DNA from: Gammaproteobacteria bacterium
Lineage (GTDB): Bacteria > Pseudomonadota > Gammaproteobacteria > Pseudomonadales > Pseudohongiellaceae
Length of the DNA: 32,937 nt
Reading direction: 5' to 3'
NCBI GenBank assembly: GCA_030831125.1
Contig: JAURLQ010000104.1
Coordinates: forward strand, 1-32,937
Part shown: in pieces, positions 17,561-26,433 of the stretch
Layout of the letters: each line of letters begins with the position of its first letter
How positions within the stretch are numbered: the stretch's first letter is position 1
Position numbers and translations under genes: made by a program
The notes under the pieces: model-generated
Told to the model about the DNA's origin: nothing
What the model saw: only the letters and a program-made list of their open reading frames with translations
Database searches by the model: none

Positions 17561-18054
17561 ATGGCGTCGACAAATCAGCAGAATACCTTTCTCTCGTAAG
17601 CGGCTATTTCTATCGTCGCCTGAGATATCAAGCCCGTGATCTTGGGCTACGCTGGACAGCCTTGATGGTCATGACTGATCTCAGGCACATGGGACCAAGC
17701 AGCCAGAAAACGCTGGCAATGGTAGAGCAGATGTCTGAGCCGACCATGACAGTACTGATCAGGCAGTTGATAAAGGACGGTCTGGTCACCAGAACAACGC
17801 ATGACACCGATGGCAGGATAAAACTGGTTTCCCTGACTGAAAAAGGAGCAAGGGTGCTCAAGGAATCTGGAGAACACCTGCGTGCCTGCATGAAAAAGGA
17901 GCTTTCAAGCTTGTCTGCAACACAATACAAGGCTCTGGAACGTGCACTGGAACCACTGGTTGGAAACATCATGGCTGATATTGCTGCAGTCAGTGGTCTG
18001 GAGGTTGATAACTGGGGTGATCGGATAGAAGAGGCAGCGGATGAGGATCATTGA
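17557..18054 (+). CDS. MarR-family transcriptional regulator
   Basis: A 165-residue winged-helix regulator. It has the MarR layout: an N-terminal dimerisation helix, a helix-turn-helix (TLAMVEQMSEPTMTVLIRQL), the wing DTDGRIKLVSLTEKG with the conserved D-x-R, and C-terminal dimerisation helices. The ATG at 17557 is chosen because translation upstream (in-frame to 17317) runs through a GNAT remnant and the promoter and reads unlike a protein. The ribosome-binding site is weak (AAG only). The stop codon abuts the ATG of the amidohydrolase gene, so the regulator most likely controls it. The effector is unknown. Confidence 0.88.
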   Translation: MDGVDKSAEYLSLVSGYFYRRLRYQARDLGLRWTALMVMTDLRHMGPSSQKTLAMVEQMSEPTMTVLIRQLIKDGLVTRTTHDTDGRIKLVSLTEKGARVLKESGEHLRACMKKELSSLSATQYKALERALEPLVGNIMADIAAVSGLEVDNWGDRIEEAADEDH

Positions 18055-19332
18055 ATGCTCAGATTGTTGAAATTTTCACTTGGAGTTTTGGTGGCGGTGC
18101 TCCTGGTTACCTTCTTCACCCTGTATTTCATGTTCGGGATGAATATATATGAACCCCCTGAAGCAGAGAGCAGTCTGTTCGTCAGGGGAGGACAATTGTT
18201 CCGTGGGGTAGATGCCCGGGTAGAAAACAATCCGGGTATGCTGATTGTGGATGGCAGGATCATCTGTCTGGGAAATCTTTGTGAACCCCGCCCGGACAGT
18301 CGCGTAATTGATGCCACCGGGTTGTCCATAGTCCCCGGCCTGATTGAATTGCATGGGCATTTTGCAGCAATCACAGCTGACAATGCTGACTTGAATCTGA
18401 CCAGATTGGCCTGGAATATGGTGCGCATGAGGCCGGATGTCAGAAGGCGTCTGCATGAATCAGGTGTAACTTCGTTTCGTTCGGTTGGTGATCCACGGGA
18501 TTTCATCCGTGAACTGAAAGCTTATCTTGAAGGTGGTGAGCTGTCCGGGCCCCGCCTTTTTGCAGCTGGTCCGATATTTACAGCCCCCGGCGGACATCCA
18601 ACCCGTGAAGGGCGTGACCCGAACCCGAGTGGATTCGGTGGCAACATGGCTTTCCAGTCGGATGACCCTGAAGCCATCAGGGCGGAAGTAGCCTTGCTTG
18701 CCGAGCAGGGTGGCGATGGAATAAAGGCCGTATTTCATGGTGCTGCAAGTGAAAGCGGAACAACCTTGTTGCCAACCCTGAGTGAGGAAAGTCTGCGCAC
18801 GCTGGTAGATGAAGCACATGCGCATGATATGTGGGTTGCTGTGCATGTCGGACCTCTTGATGAAACAAAAACCGCCATCAGGGCAGGTGCCGATACCATC
18901 GAGCATGGTGTGCGCGCTGGAAATCTGGTGGATGCAGAGACCCTGCGGCTTCTTGTCGATAATGAAGTGGTTTACGTCCCTACCCTTGGCAGGGAACCAA
19001 TGGGCTACCTGAATATTCCGGCATTGTATGAAGCCGGCGTTACCATTGGAGTTGGTACAGACACCAACAACCCGGCGATGCGTTATGGCGACAGTTACCA
19101 TCAGGAGCTGCAAGCGTTGGTAAATGCCGGTATGCCTGATGTGGAAGTATTACTTGCAGCAACCCGCAATGGTGCCAAGGCACTAGGCATGGAGGATACA
19201 CTTGGCACTCTGGAGGCCGGGCATCTGGCTGACCTCTTGCTGGTGCAGGGGGCGCCCTGGAATGACATTGCTGAGCTCAGGAATATTCGCATGGTGATCC
19301 AGAACGGGCTGGTTGTGATGGACCGGGAATAG
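18055..19332 (+). CDS. Membrane-anchored amidohydrolase (imidazolonepropionase-like)
   Basis: A 425-residue amidohydrolase-superfamily protein with an N-terminal membrane segment (about 7-28), placing the catalytic domain in the periplasm. The binuclear metal ligands all appear: HxH at His100/His102 (ELHGHF), the probable carboxylated lysine Lys224 (DGIKAVFHG), His264 (VAVHVG), His284 (IEHGV) and Asp336 (VGTDTN). The chain ends with the usual beta-sandwich block LEAGHLADLLLVQGAPWNDI. It belongs to the group that includes imidazolonepropionase-like hydrolases and Xaa-Pro dipeptidases, so a cyclic amide or dipeptide substrate is possible. It begins directly after the marR stop. No transporter or second enzyme follows. 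Confidence 0.85.
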   Translation: MLRLLKFSLGVLVAVLLVTFFTLYFMFGMNIYEPPEAESSLFVRGGQLFRGVDARVENNPGMLIVDGRIICLGNLCEPRPDSRVIDATGLSIVPGLIELHGHFAAITADNADLNLTRLAWNMVRMRPDVRRRLHESGVTSFRSVGDPRDFIRELKAYLEGGELSGPRLFAAGPIFTAPGGHPTREGRDPNPSGFGGNMAFQSDDPEAIRAEVALLAEQGGDGIKAVFHGAASESGTTLLPTLSEESLRTLVDEAHAHDMWVAVHVGPLDETKTAIRAGADTIEHGVRAGNLVDAETLRLLVDNEVVYVPTLGREPMGYLNIPALYEAGVTIGVGTDTNNPAMRYGDSYHQELQALVNAGMPDVEVLLAATRNGAKALGMEDTLGTLEAGHLADLLLVQGAPWNDIAELRNIRMVIQNGLVVMDRE

Positions 19333-19356
19333 CAGTCACAAGGAAGAATTTTGGAA

Positions 19357-19500
19357 GGGCAGTGTTCGTGAATAAATTATCAAGCGTCTAGACTGGATTA
19401 CTGCAACCCAGCCCCAGTCTGCAGTTTCGAATTCCTGTCCGGGACACTGCCCTGGAGCGGATTGCATTGAGACTGCAATTTGCTCTGTGATAGTCTCAAT
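19357..19500 (+). other. Structured non-coding region with three inverted repeats; possible leader RNA or small element
   Basis: In the 203 nt between the amidohydrolase and the CNNM gene, three complementary pairs occur. AGGGCAGTGT (19356-19365) pairs with ACACTGCCCT (19444-19453). AGACTGG (19390-19396) pairs with CCAGTCT (19414-19420) inside it. ATTGAGACT (19466-19474) pairs with AGTCTCAAT (19492-19500). CAGTCT at 19415-19420 could alternatively pair with AGACTG at 19470-19475, so two structures compete. A loose promoter (TTGGAA 19352-19357, AATTAT 19375-19380) would start RNA near 19387. A regulatory leader for the next gene is inference; a degenerate repeat element is the alternative. Confidence 0.4.
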
Positions 19501-19535
19501 TTCAATTCTCATCCAGGAAATTTCCAACTTAGCTC

Positions 19536-20549
19536 ATGGGTCTGCTGCTGGCGTTTGTCCTGTTTTCCATCGGGATTTCCTTTGTCTGTTCCATACTTGA
19601 GGCTGCACTGCTTTCGCTTACGCCCAGCTACATAGCCAGGCAGCAGGAAAGCTCACCATTGCTGTATACGCAATTGAAAGCACTCAAGGAACGTATTGAC
19701 CAGCCACTTGCTGCCATCCTGACACTCAACACTGTGGCCCATACCTTTGGTGCAGCTGGTGTTGGTGCGCAGGTGGGCGTGGTCTTCGGCGATGGCTATC
19801 TGGCTGTGGCATCCGCCGTTATGACCTTGCTGGTTCTGGTGCTGTCAGAAATCATTCCCAAAACGCTCGGTGCCAGATACTGGCAGGGCATAGCCCCGTC
19901 TCTTCCGGTACTACTGAAGGGCATGATCCTGATCATGAAACCTGTCATCAAACTTTCTGATGTGCTGACTGGTTGGCTTGGTGGCACGCATCCTGAAATT
20001 GATCTGCGTTCGGAAATCAAGGCACTGACTACACTGGGCAGGGAAACTGACAAACTTGATGAAGATGAGCGTCGGGTTATTTCCAATATCCTCGACCTTC
20101 ATGACGTCAAACTGCGTGACATCATGACCCCTTCAACTGTCTGTGAGTATTTTCGTCTGGATGAGCAGGTGCAATCCATCATTGCAAAGCTCAGGGAAAC
20201 CGTGTTTTCCCGATATCCTGTGCTGGATGAAGATGAGCACCCGCATGGTGTGGTCTTTCGCTCGGATGTGCTTGATGCAGACCCCACAGTAACAGTGTCG
20301 CAGTTGCAGAAGCCGGTCATTATTTTTACAGACGACATGTCTGCTGAATACGCACTGGGAAAGCTCATGTCTGAGCATCAGCACATGGGTCTGGTATATG
20401 ACGAATACGGCACCTGGCTGGGATTGGTTACGATGGAAGACATACTGGAAACCATCCTCGGGCAAGCTATCATGGATGAAACCGATGACATACCCAACAT
20501 GCGACGTTTCGCACGCAAACGCTGGGAACACAGATTGAAGAACAGGTAG
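19536..20549 (+). CDS. CNNM/CorC-type transporter with DUF21 and CBS domains
   Basis: A 337-residue protein with a DUF21 membrane domain (about 1-145, hydrophobic segments near 3-22, 58-80, 88-110 and 118-140, and the signature SEIIPKTLGARYW) and a CBS pair (about 190-310, including LRDIMTPSTVCEYF and LVYDEYGTWLGLVTMEDILE). CNNM/CorC proteins export magnesium or cobalt, usually sodium-linked, with ATP-Mg binding at the CBS pair. The C-terminal CorC/HlyC domain of longer relatives is absent. The ATG at 19536 has no good Shine-Dalgarno within 12 nt (AGGAAA is about 18 nt away), so translation may depend on the upstream structure. Confidence 0.88.
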   Translation: MGLLLAFVLFSIGISFVCSILEAALLSLTPSYIARQQESSPLLYTQLKALKERIDQPLAAILTLNTVAHTFGAAGVGAQVGVVFGDGYLAVASAVMTLLVLVLSEIIPKTLGARYWQGIAPSLPVLLKGMILIMKPVIKLSDVLTGWLGGTHPEIDLRSEIKALTTLGRETDKLDEDERRVISNILDLHDVKLRDIMTPSTVCEYFRLDEQVQSIIAKLRETVFSRYPVLDEDEHPHGVVFRSDVLDADPTVTVSQLQKPVIIFTDDMSAEYALGKLMSEHQHMGLVYDEYGTWLGLVTMEDILETILGQAIMDETDDIPNMRRFARKRWEHRLKNR

Positions 20550-20557
20550 TGTTCCTG

Positions 20558-20980
20558 TCAGTCTGCCTTCTCTCCTGCTGAAAGGAATTGGGCATAGTCT
20601 CCACTTGCAATTCTGTCTTCTTCTGCAACAGGCCAGTTGTACACATAGACCCAGCTCTGGACTACAGATCCATCTTCAAGCATGACCATACGTTTGTCCC
20701 TGTAGTACTCAGCGCCACTTACCGGACTCATCGCGCTTTCTTCATAGCGGTCCAGAAGCGCCATGGCAGATGCAGAGCCGGTAAGCAGGTAAAGTTCTCC
20801 GGTAACCTGCTCGCCATTTGCATCTGACAATACCAGTCCGGGGTATTGACCCAGGTTGTATAGTCGCCCTCCGGTAGTGGCTTTACCCACGAGGAAAAAC
20901 TGGCCCTGCATGACTTCGCTGAAGGCACCACCACAGTCGCTGCGCAGCGTGCCGTAAACGAACAGAAATTGATCGGCCAT
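20558..20980 (-). CDS. Gamma-glutamylcyclotransferase-like (AIG2/YtfP) protein
   Basis: A 140-residue cytoplasmic protein of the gamma-glutamylcyclotransferase fold. The N-terminal FVYGTLRSD is the family's substrate-pocket motif; LDRYEE places the candidate catalytic acid at Glu80 or Glu81; YYRDKRMVML and the C-terminal WVYVYNW complete the pattern. Relatives cleave gamma-glutamyl amines or peptides, but many bacterial members are uncharacterised. It is convergent with the CNNM gene (8 nt gap) and lies 117 nt downstream of uvrA on the same strand. Confidence 0.85.
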   Translation of the reverse strand: MADQFLFVYGTLRSDCGGAFSEVMQGQFFLVGKATTGGRLYNLGQYPGLVLSDANGEQVTGELYLLTGSASAMALLDRYEESAMSPVSGAEYYRDKRMVMLEDGSVVQSWVYVYNWPVAEEDRIASGDYAQFLSAGEKAD

Positions 20981-21097
20981 GTTATTCCCGACTCATTGTT
21001 GGTACATGGGAGGGCGCGCTGTCATTTGCCACTACGGAACTTGATTGATGTTCAGGGAACAGGAGTATCATAAAGGGAGATCGCAGGCATCCGGATA

Positions 21098-23938
21098 CTA
21101 TCGCTTTTTCTTCAGCAGCTTTTTCAGGTAGTAACCGGTATGTGACTGTTTCATGCTGGCAACCTTTTCGGGTGTGCCGGTTGCAATGATCTGTCCGCCA
21201 CCATCTCCGCCTTCCGGTCCAAGATCCACTATCCAGTCTGCAGTCTTGATGACATCAAGGTTGTGCTCAATGACCACTATGGTATTGCCGTCGTCACGCA
21301 ATTTGTGCAGCACGCCAAGCAACTGCCTGATGTCGTAAAAATGCAGGCCGGTTGTGGGCTCATCCAGTATATACAGGGTTTTGCCGGTATCGCGTTTGGA
21401 AAGCTCCCGCGCCAGTTTCACGCGCTGCGCTTCGCCACCTGAAAGTGTAGTGGCAGACTGGCCAAGCCTGATATAGGAAAGGCCGACATCAATGAGCGTT
21501 TGCAGTTTGCGCGCAATGGCGGGTACGGGATCAAAGAATTCGCGGGCATCTTCAATGGTCATTTCCAGCACTTCATGAATGTTCTTGCCCTTGTACTTCA
21601 CCTCAAGGGTTTCCCGGTTGTAGCGTTTGCCCTTGCAGATATCGCAACTGACATAGATGTCGGGCAGAAAGTGCATCTCCACTTTCACCACGCCGTCGCC
21701 CTGGCAGGCTTCACATCGACCACCCTTGACGTTGAAACTGAAGCGGCCCGGTTTATAACCGCGCATACGGGATTCCTGGGTGCCGGAAAACAGTTCGCGC
21801 ACCGGTGTGAATATGCCAGTGTAGGTGGCAGGGTTAGAGCGGGGAGTGCGGCCTATCGGGCTCTGGTCTATATCGACCACCTTGTCCAGGAACTTCAGGC
21901 CCTCTATGGCGGTATAGGGAGCCGGGTTGAGCGTGGTCGCACCATTGAGTGCGGTGGCCGTAATCGGATACAGCGTGTTGTTGATCAAAGTGGATTTGCC
22001 TGATCCCGACACGCCTGTAACACAGGTCATGAGTCCCAGTGGCACTTCCAGATCCACGTTTTTCAGGTTATTGCCGCTGGCTCCCCTGAGTACCAGTTTC
22101 CGTTTCGGGTCTGCCTCGTGGCGCTTTGCCGGAACCTCAATGAATTCCTTGCCGGCAAGAAAACGGCCGGTAAGGGATTTGCTGCTTCTGATGATCTGGG
22201 CGGGTGTTCCCTGGGCAACAATTTCTCCGCCGTGCACGCCTGCACCGGGGCCAATGTCGATGACATGATCAGCGCTGAGAATGGCATCTTCATCATGTTC
22301 AACCACAATGACGGTATTGCCGATGTCCCGCAAATGCCGCAGCGTCTTGAGCAGACGATCATTGTCGCGCTGATGCAAACCTATGGAAGGTTCGTCGAGT
22401 ATGTACATGACACCTACCAGACCTGCGCCAATCTGGCTGGCAAGCCGGATACGCTGGGCTTCCCCGCCCGAGAGGGTTTCCGCACTGCGTGAAAGGGTCA
22501 GATAGTTAAGCCCCACATCGTTGAGAAAGCGCAGGCGGTCCTGGATTTCCTTGAGTATCTTTTCGGCAATACTGGCTTTCTTGCCGGTGAATGACAGTGA
22601 AGCAAAGTAATCTGCTGCGCCCCCGATGGTCATATTGGTAATGGCGGGCAGGTTCCTGTTGTCGATAAGGACATGACGGGCATCACGACGCAAACGTGTG
22701 CCTTCACATGACGGGCAATGCTGGGAACTGAGGTATTTGGCAAGATCCTCGCGCACCATGGTTGAGTCGGTTTCGCGGTAACGCCGTTCCATGTTCGGGA
22801 TGATGCCTTCAAACGGATGCTTGCGGACGATGTTGTCGCCTCTTTCATTCACAAAGTTGAAGGAAACGGTTTCGGTTCCTGTGCCATGCAGGATCAACGT
22901 GCGGTGCTTGATATTCAGTGAGGAAAAAGGCTCATCAATTGCAAAACCGTAATGTTCCGCCAGCGATTTCAACAACTGGAAATAATAGATGTTGCGACGG
23001 TCCCAACCCCGGATGGCACCCTCGGCAAGGGAAAGGCTGTCGTCGAGAACCACGCGTTTTTCATCGAAAAACTGTTTAAGACCCAGGCCATCACAGGTTT
23101 CGCAGGCACCTGCTGGATTGTTGAATGAAAACAGCCGTGGCTCCAGCTCGGCAATACTGTGCCCGCACTGGGGGCAAGCAAAGAGCGAGGAAAAAACCAT
23201 GGTCTGGTCTTTGCCGGCATCTTCCTCAAGGGGGCAGACAATGGCGATGCCATTGGCAATCTGCAAGGCGGTTTCAAAGGATTCTGCAAGCCGCTGTGCA
23301 AGGTCGGGCCTGACCTTGAACCTGTCAACCACCACTTCGATCGTATGTTTTTTGTTCTTTTCCAGTGTGGGTGGGTAGTCGAGTTCAGTGACAATGCCAT
23401 CCACGCGTGCACGTATGAAACCGTTGCTCTTCAGCTCGTGGAACACATGCAGGTGTTCACCCTTGCGATCCCTGATTACCGGAGCCAGCAGCATGAGTGC
23501 TTCTCCTTCCGGTATAGCAAGCACCTGATCAACCATCTGGCTTACGGTCTGTGCTTCCAGTTTCTGGTTGTGATCAGGGCAGTAGGGATCGCCGACACGT
23601 GCGAAGAGCAATCTGAGATAGTCGTAGATTTCAGTGATAGTGCCCACAGTTGACCGGGGGTTGTGTGATGTGGACTTCTGCTCTATGGAAATGGCTGGCG
23701 AAAGGCCACTGATCTGGTCGATGTCGGGCTTTTCCATCATGGAAAGGAACTGCCGGGCATAGGTGGACAACGATTCCACATAACGGCGCTGCCCCTCGGC
23801 ATAGAGAGTGTCAAAGGCCAGGGAGGATTTACCAGAGCCCGACAGACCGGTAATGACTACCAGCTTGTCACGCGGGATCGTGACATCGATGTTCTTGAGA
23901 TTGTGCGTACGGGCACCACGAAGGATGATATTGTCCAT
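21098..23938 (-). CDS. uvrA: Excinuclease ABC subunit A
   Basis: UvrA recognises DNA damage and loads UvrB in nucleotide excision repair. The 946-residue protein is full length (E. coli 940). It has two ABC ATPase modules: the first Walker [10 protein letters not shown] at 31-39 and a second [13 protein letters not shown] in the C-terminal half, each with a signature ([13 protein letters not shown] and [13 protein letters not shown]) and Walker B (ILDEPS/ILDEPT). Zinc-binding CPQC/CETC and CEAC/CDIC pairs are present. It is divergent from ssb across 145 nt, an arrangement shared with E. coli. I did not find a clear LexA box there. Confidence 0.99.
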   Translation of the reverse strand: MDNIILRGARTHNLKNIDVTIPRDKLVVITGLSGSGKSSLAFDTLYAEGQRRYVESLSTYARQFLSMMEKPDIDQISGLSPAISIEQKSTSHNPRSTVGTITEIYDYLRLLFARVGDPYCPDHNQKLEAQTVSQMVDQVLAIPEGEALMLLAPVIRDRKGEHLHVFHELKSNGFIRARVDGIVTELDYPPTLEKNKKHTIEVVVDRFKVRPDLAQRLAESFETALQIANGIAIVCPLEEDAGKDQTMVFSSLFACPQCGHSIAELEPRLFSFNNPAGACETCDGLGLKQFFDEKRVVLDDSLSLAEGAIRGWDRRNIYYFQLLKSLAEHYGFAIDEPFSSLNIKHRTLILHGTGTETVSFNFVNERGDNIVRKHPFEGIIPNMERRYRETDSTMVREDLAKYLSSQHCPSCEGTRLRRDARHVLIDNRNLPAITNMTIGGAADYFASLSFTGKKASIAEKILKEIQDRLRFLNDVGLNYLTLSRSAETLSGGEAQRIRLASQIGAGLVGVMYILDEPSIGLHQRDNDRLLKTLRHLRDIGNTVIVVEHDEDAILSADHVIDIGPGAGVHGGEIVAQGTPAQIIRSSKSLTGRFLAGKEFIEVPAKRHEADPKRKLVLRGASGNNLKNVDLEVPLGLMTCVTGVSGSGKSTLINNTLYPITATALNGATTLNPAPYTAIEGLKFLDKVVDIDQSPIGRTPRSNPATYTGIFTPVRELFSGTQESRMRGYKPGRFSFNVKGGRCEACQGDGVVKVEMHFLPDIYVSCDICKGKRYNRETLEVKYKGKNIHEVLEMTIEDAREFFDPVPAIARKLQTLIDVGLSYIRLGQSATTLSGGEAQRVKLARELSKRDTGKTLYILDEPTTGLHFYDIRQLLGVLHKLRDDGNTIVVIEHNLDVIKTADWIVDLGPEGGDGGGQIIATGTPEKVASMKQSHTGYYLKKLLKKKR

Positions 23939-23975
23939 GAGACTGCTAGGGCATCGCCTGAAAAGAAAGCCGGCT

Positions 23976-23981
23976 AGTATA
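23976..23981 (-). promoter_or_regulatory. Candidate uvrA promoter -10 element
   Basis: The minus strand reads TATACT 38 nt before the uvrA start; no good -35 lies 16-18 nt upstream. A TACAAT on the plus strand at 24013-24018 could serve ssb. No CTGT-N8-ACAG LexA box was found in the gap. Confidence 0.3.
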
Positions 23982-24083
23982 GCAAGTCAGGCCCGGGAAC
24001 TTCCCGATTTCGTACAATGAAATTTCGGGGATTGATGCTAGACTTGAGTCTGAAACTGAAATTACAGCTATGCGGAGGCAACA

Positions 24084-24536
24084 GTGGCGAGCAGAGGTAT
24101 AAACAAGGTAATTCTGGTGGGAAATGTGGGGCAGGACCCGGAAACCCGTTATTTGCCCAGCGGTGGTGCCGTCACCAACCTCAGCCTGGCAACCTCGGAG
24201 TCCTGGAAAGACAAGAATTCCGGAGAACAGCAGGAAAGAACCGAGTGGCATCGGGTCACTTTTTACAACCGTCTGGCTGAAATAGTGGCTGAATATGTGA
24301 AAAAAGGCTCCAAACTCTATGTGGAAGGGCGTTTGCAGACCCGTTCCTGGGAGCAGGATGGTGTCAAACGATATGCCACAGAAATCATTGCCAATGAAAT
24401 GCAGATGCTGGACAGCCGTGGTGCCGGAGACAGTGGCGGATACCAGAACCAGGCCCCCCGCAGCAGTGCTCCGCGCCAACAGTCTGCTCCTCCGCCTGGC
24501 GATATGGACAGCTTTGACGACGATATTCCGTTCTGA
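24084..24536 (+). CDS. ssb: Single-stranded DNA-binding protein
   Basis: SSB coats single-stranded DNA in replication, repair and recombination. The 150-residue protein has an OB-fold (about 1-110, including [16 protein letters not shown] and [14 protein letters not shown]), a flexible Gly/Gln/Pro-rich linker, and the acidic tip DDDIPF used to recruit partners. The GTG start at 24084 follows a strong GGAGG 6 nt upstream. It is divergent from uvrA and 56 nt ahead of the RmlD-like gene. Confidence 0.98.
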   Translation: MASRGINKVILVGNVGQDPETRYLPSGGAVTNLSLATSESWKDKNSGEQQERTEWHRVTFYNRLAEIVAEYVKKGSKLYVEGRLQTRSWEQDGVKRYATEIIANEMQMLDSRGAGDSGGYQNQAPRSSAPRQQSAPPPGDMDSFDDDIPF

Positions 24537-24592
24537 ACCCGGGAAAGCAGGCAAGTCCACAAATTGCTGGTTAACGAGGCTTTGAAACAAAC

Positions 24593-25669
24593 GTGAAGCT
24601 ACTGGTGCTGGGTGCCGACAGTCTGTTGGGAAAGGCACTGGTTCGTCTGCTGGTAAAGCAGGGCATAGAACATCGTGCCCTGGGCCGGGCCGATTTCCAG
24701 CTGTTGAAAAAAATGGAAGTGGTAAGGCTGTTTACCAAACAGTCCCCCACCCAGGTTATTCACACTGCCATTCATACTACTGCCGAGAAAATGGAGTCAG
24801 ATCCGCACGAGGCAGAACGCTGTGACATTATCAATTCCCGGGGCATGTCGACACTGGCGGAAGTATGCAGCCAGCTCAATATTCCCCTGATCCATCACTC
24901 CGGCAGTCTGGTGTTTGATGGCAACAAGACTCATCCATATCTGGAAACAGATGAAACCAATCCTGTTTCCCGTTACGGGAAAAGTCTGTGGTTTGCCGAA
25001 AGGTCAATAAGAGACACACTTGCCTCCCATGTCATCCTGCGTACCGACTGGGTTTTCAGTACTGATAACCCGGATTTTTTCAGAAGGCATATCGAGGTCT
25101 GTAAAAAAAACAAGGGCAAGCTGGATGTCATGAACATGCGCTTCAGTCCAACACCGGCCCAGGACCTTGCCCGTGTTGTATTGGCCATTGCCAACCAGAT
25201 TGATTGTGCAGCAGATGCCTGGGGTACCTATCATTACTGCGCCCAGCAACCGCTTAGCCAGGAATATTTTGTTGAACATTTCCTGCAGGAGGCTTCCAGA
25301 TACGATCCTGCACTGGAAAAGACCCTGCCGGCGCTCCAGATCACGAAACTGCCAGTACAACTTCCTTATATCGGTAACACTGTACTGGGCTGCCAGCACA
25401 TCTTTGAAACTTTTGGCATCAAACAGCGCACACGATCCGCAGAGCTGGTTGCTCTCATCCAGAAGTTGTACAACCTGCAACCGGAGGAGGCGCCAGAGCT
25501 GCTGGTAGAGGGCTTCGATGACCGTGAAAACAGCAGAGCGGAAGAAAAGAAAGCAAAAATTGCCGCAGAGACGAAAGGCGAGAAGCCGAAAAAGCGTGTC
25601 AGGAAGCCAGCAGATTCGCCCCGACCAGCCAGAAAAGCCGCAGGGCAAAAAGGGTCACCACACTCCTGA
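24593..25669 (+). CDS. RmlD-fold sugar-nucleotide-binding-like protein with degenerate active site and basic tail
   Basis: The 358-residue product aligns by eye with dTDP-4-dehydrorhamnose reductase (RmlD): an N-terminal Rossmann start (MKLLVLGADSLLGKAL), a VFDG block, SRYGKSLWFAE and LRTDWVFS. Key residues are changed. The dinucleotide loop has G7-A-D-S10-L-L-G13, with Ser for the middle glycine. The STDYVFDG block reads SGSLVFDG (Gly at 104 in place of the catalytic Thr). The YxxxK motif keeps Tyr128 but has Leu132 instead of Lys. A reductase activity is therefore doubtful. The C-terminal 45 or so residues are Lys/Arg/Ala/Pro-rich and disordered-looking (GEKPKKRVRKPADSPRPARK), and the last 71 nt overlap the convergent permease gene. 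The start is GTG at 24593 with a poor ribosome-binding site. Function unknown. Confidence 0.8.
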   Translation: MKLLVLGADSLLGKALVRLLVKQGIEHRALGRADFQLLKKMEVVRLFTKQSPTQVIHTAIHTTAEKMESDPHEAERCDIINSRGMSTLAEVCSQLNIPLIHHSGSLVFDGNKTHPYLETDETNPVSRYGKSLWFAERSIRDTLASHVILRTDWVFSTDNPDFFRRHIEVCKKNKGKLDVMNMRFSPTPAQDLARVVLAIANQIDCAADAWGTYHYCAQQPLSQEYFVEHFLQEASRYDPALEKTLPALQITKLPVQLPYIGNTVLGCQHIFETFGIKQRTRSAELVALIQKLYNLQPEEAPELLVEGFDDRENSRAEEKKAKIAAETKGEKPKKRVRKPADSPRPARKAAGQKGSPHS

Positions 25670-26345
25670 TCAGTATCCGGAACCAGTGGTCGGGCAGCAT
25701 GTTCAGGCAGCGCTTGCCCAGCATGGTGCCAGCTATTCCCATGATCCAGCTCAGGACTATCACCGGCAGCCAGGGGCTGTAGTCGAATCCGGCAAACAGA
25801 TAGCCGGCTGACTTGAACAGCGCCATGAACAACAGTGTGCCCGCAATGGTTGCGACAACACCTTCTTTGGCCAGTTTGCTGTGCACCATCATCGACTGGA
25901 ACAGTACCCCTACGCCGGAAACAGTTGAAAGAAAGGTATGCACAAGTCCCACCCAGAAATAGGGGGCAGGTACGAGGGCGGCCACTTTTCTGACCCCGGC
26001 TGAAGGGGGTATCCAGCAGAACCAGAGCAGTACACAGCCGAGAATGAATGCGATGAAGGTTTCCGGAAGTGCGAAATAGATCATCGCGCCAAGTGTTGCG
26101 CCGATGATGGATCCGGGGATGAATGGCAGGGTAATTTCCCAGCAGATATGTTTGTAGAACTGGGCCACACGGGTGATCTGCCCGGCAAGTATCAGAACGC
26201 CATTGAGTGGTACAACTACGGATATGGGCAGTAACAGGGAAGTGCAGGCGAGCGTGAAGAGTCCGCCGCCCAGTCCGGCCAGCGTGGAAAAGAATCCGCC
26301 GATAAAGCAGATTACGGGAATCAGGAACAGGACAGTGGTGGACAC
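25599..26345 (-). CDS. TSUP/TauE-SafE family membrane permease
   Basis: A 248-residue integral membrane protein with about eight hydrophobic segments and the internal repeat of the TSUP family: an N-terminal half with FFSTLAGLGGGLFTLA and a C-terminal half with HTFLSTVSGVGVLFQSMM. TSUP proteins move sulfite, organosulfonates or similar small anions; the substrate here cannot be read. The start appears to be GTG at 26345, with a weak Shine-Dalgarno and no ATG alternative upstream in frame. Its 3' end overlaps the RmlD-like gene by 71 nt tail-to-tail. It is divergent from moeA across 88 nt. Confidence 0.85.
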   Translation of the reverse strand: MSTTVLFLIPVICFIGGFFSTLAGLGGGLFTLACTSLLLPISVVVPLNGVLILAGQITRVAQFYKHICWEITLPFIPGSIIGATLGAMIYFALPETFIAFILGCVLLWFCWIPPSAGVRKVAALVPAPYFWVGLVHTFLSTVSGVGVLFQSMMVHSKLAKEGVVATIAGTLLFMALFKSAGYLFAGFDYSPWLPVIVLSWIMGIAGTMLGKRCLNMLPDHWFRILIRSVVTLFALRLFWLVGANLLAS

Positions 26346-26433
26346 AGTAAACTGCTTGCGGAAAAAGAGTGCCGATTATAGGTTCTCGGCGCATTAAGAT
26401 AAAATGCGAATTTGATCAAAGCAGTCACAGGCA

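Noticed and set aside
24048-24067. LexA-like sequence before ssb
   Set aside because: CTG and CAG half-sites are separated by 12 nt rather than the 10 nt between CTG and CAG of CTGT-N8-ACAG, and the flanking T and A are missing.
25366-26394. A 342-codon minus-strand frame overlapping the permease
   Set aside because: It is in a different phase from the TSUP gene, reads as His/Arg/Cys-rich nonsense, and runs antisense through the RmlD-like gene.
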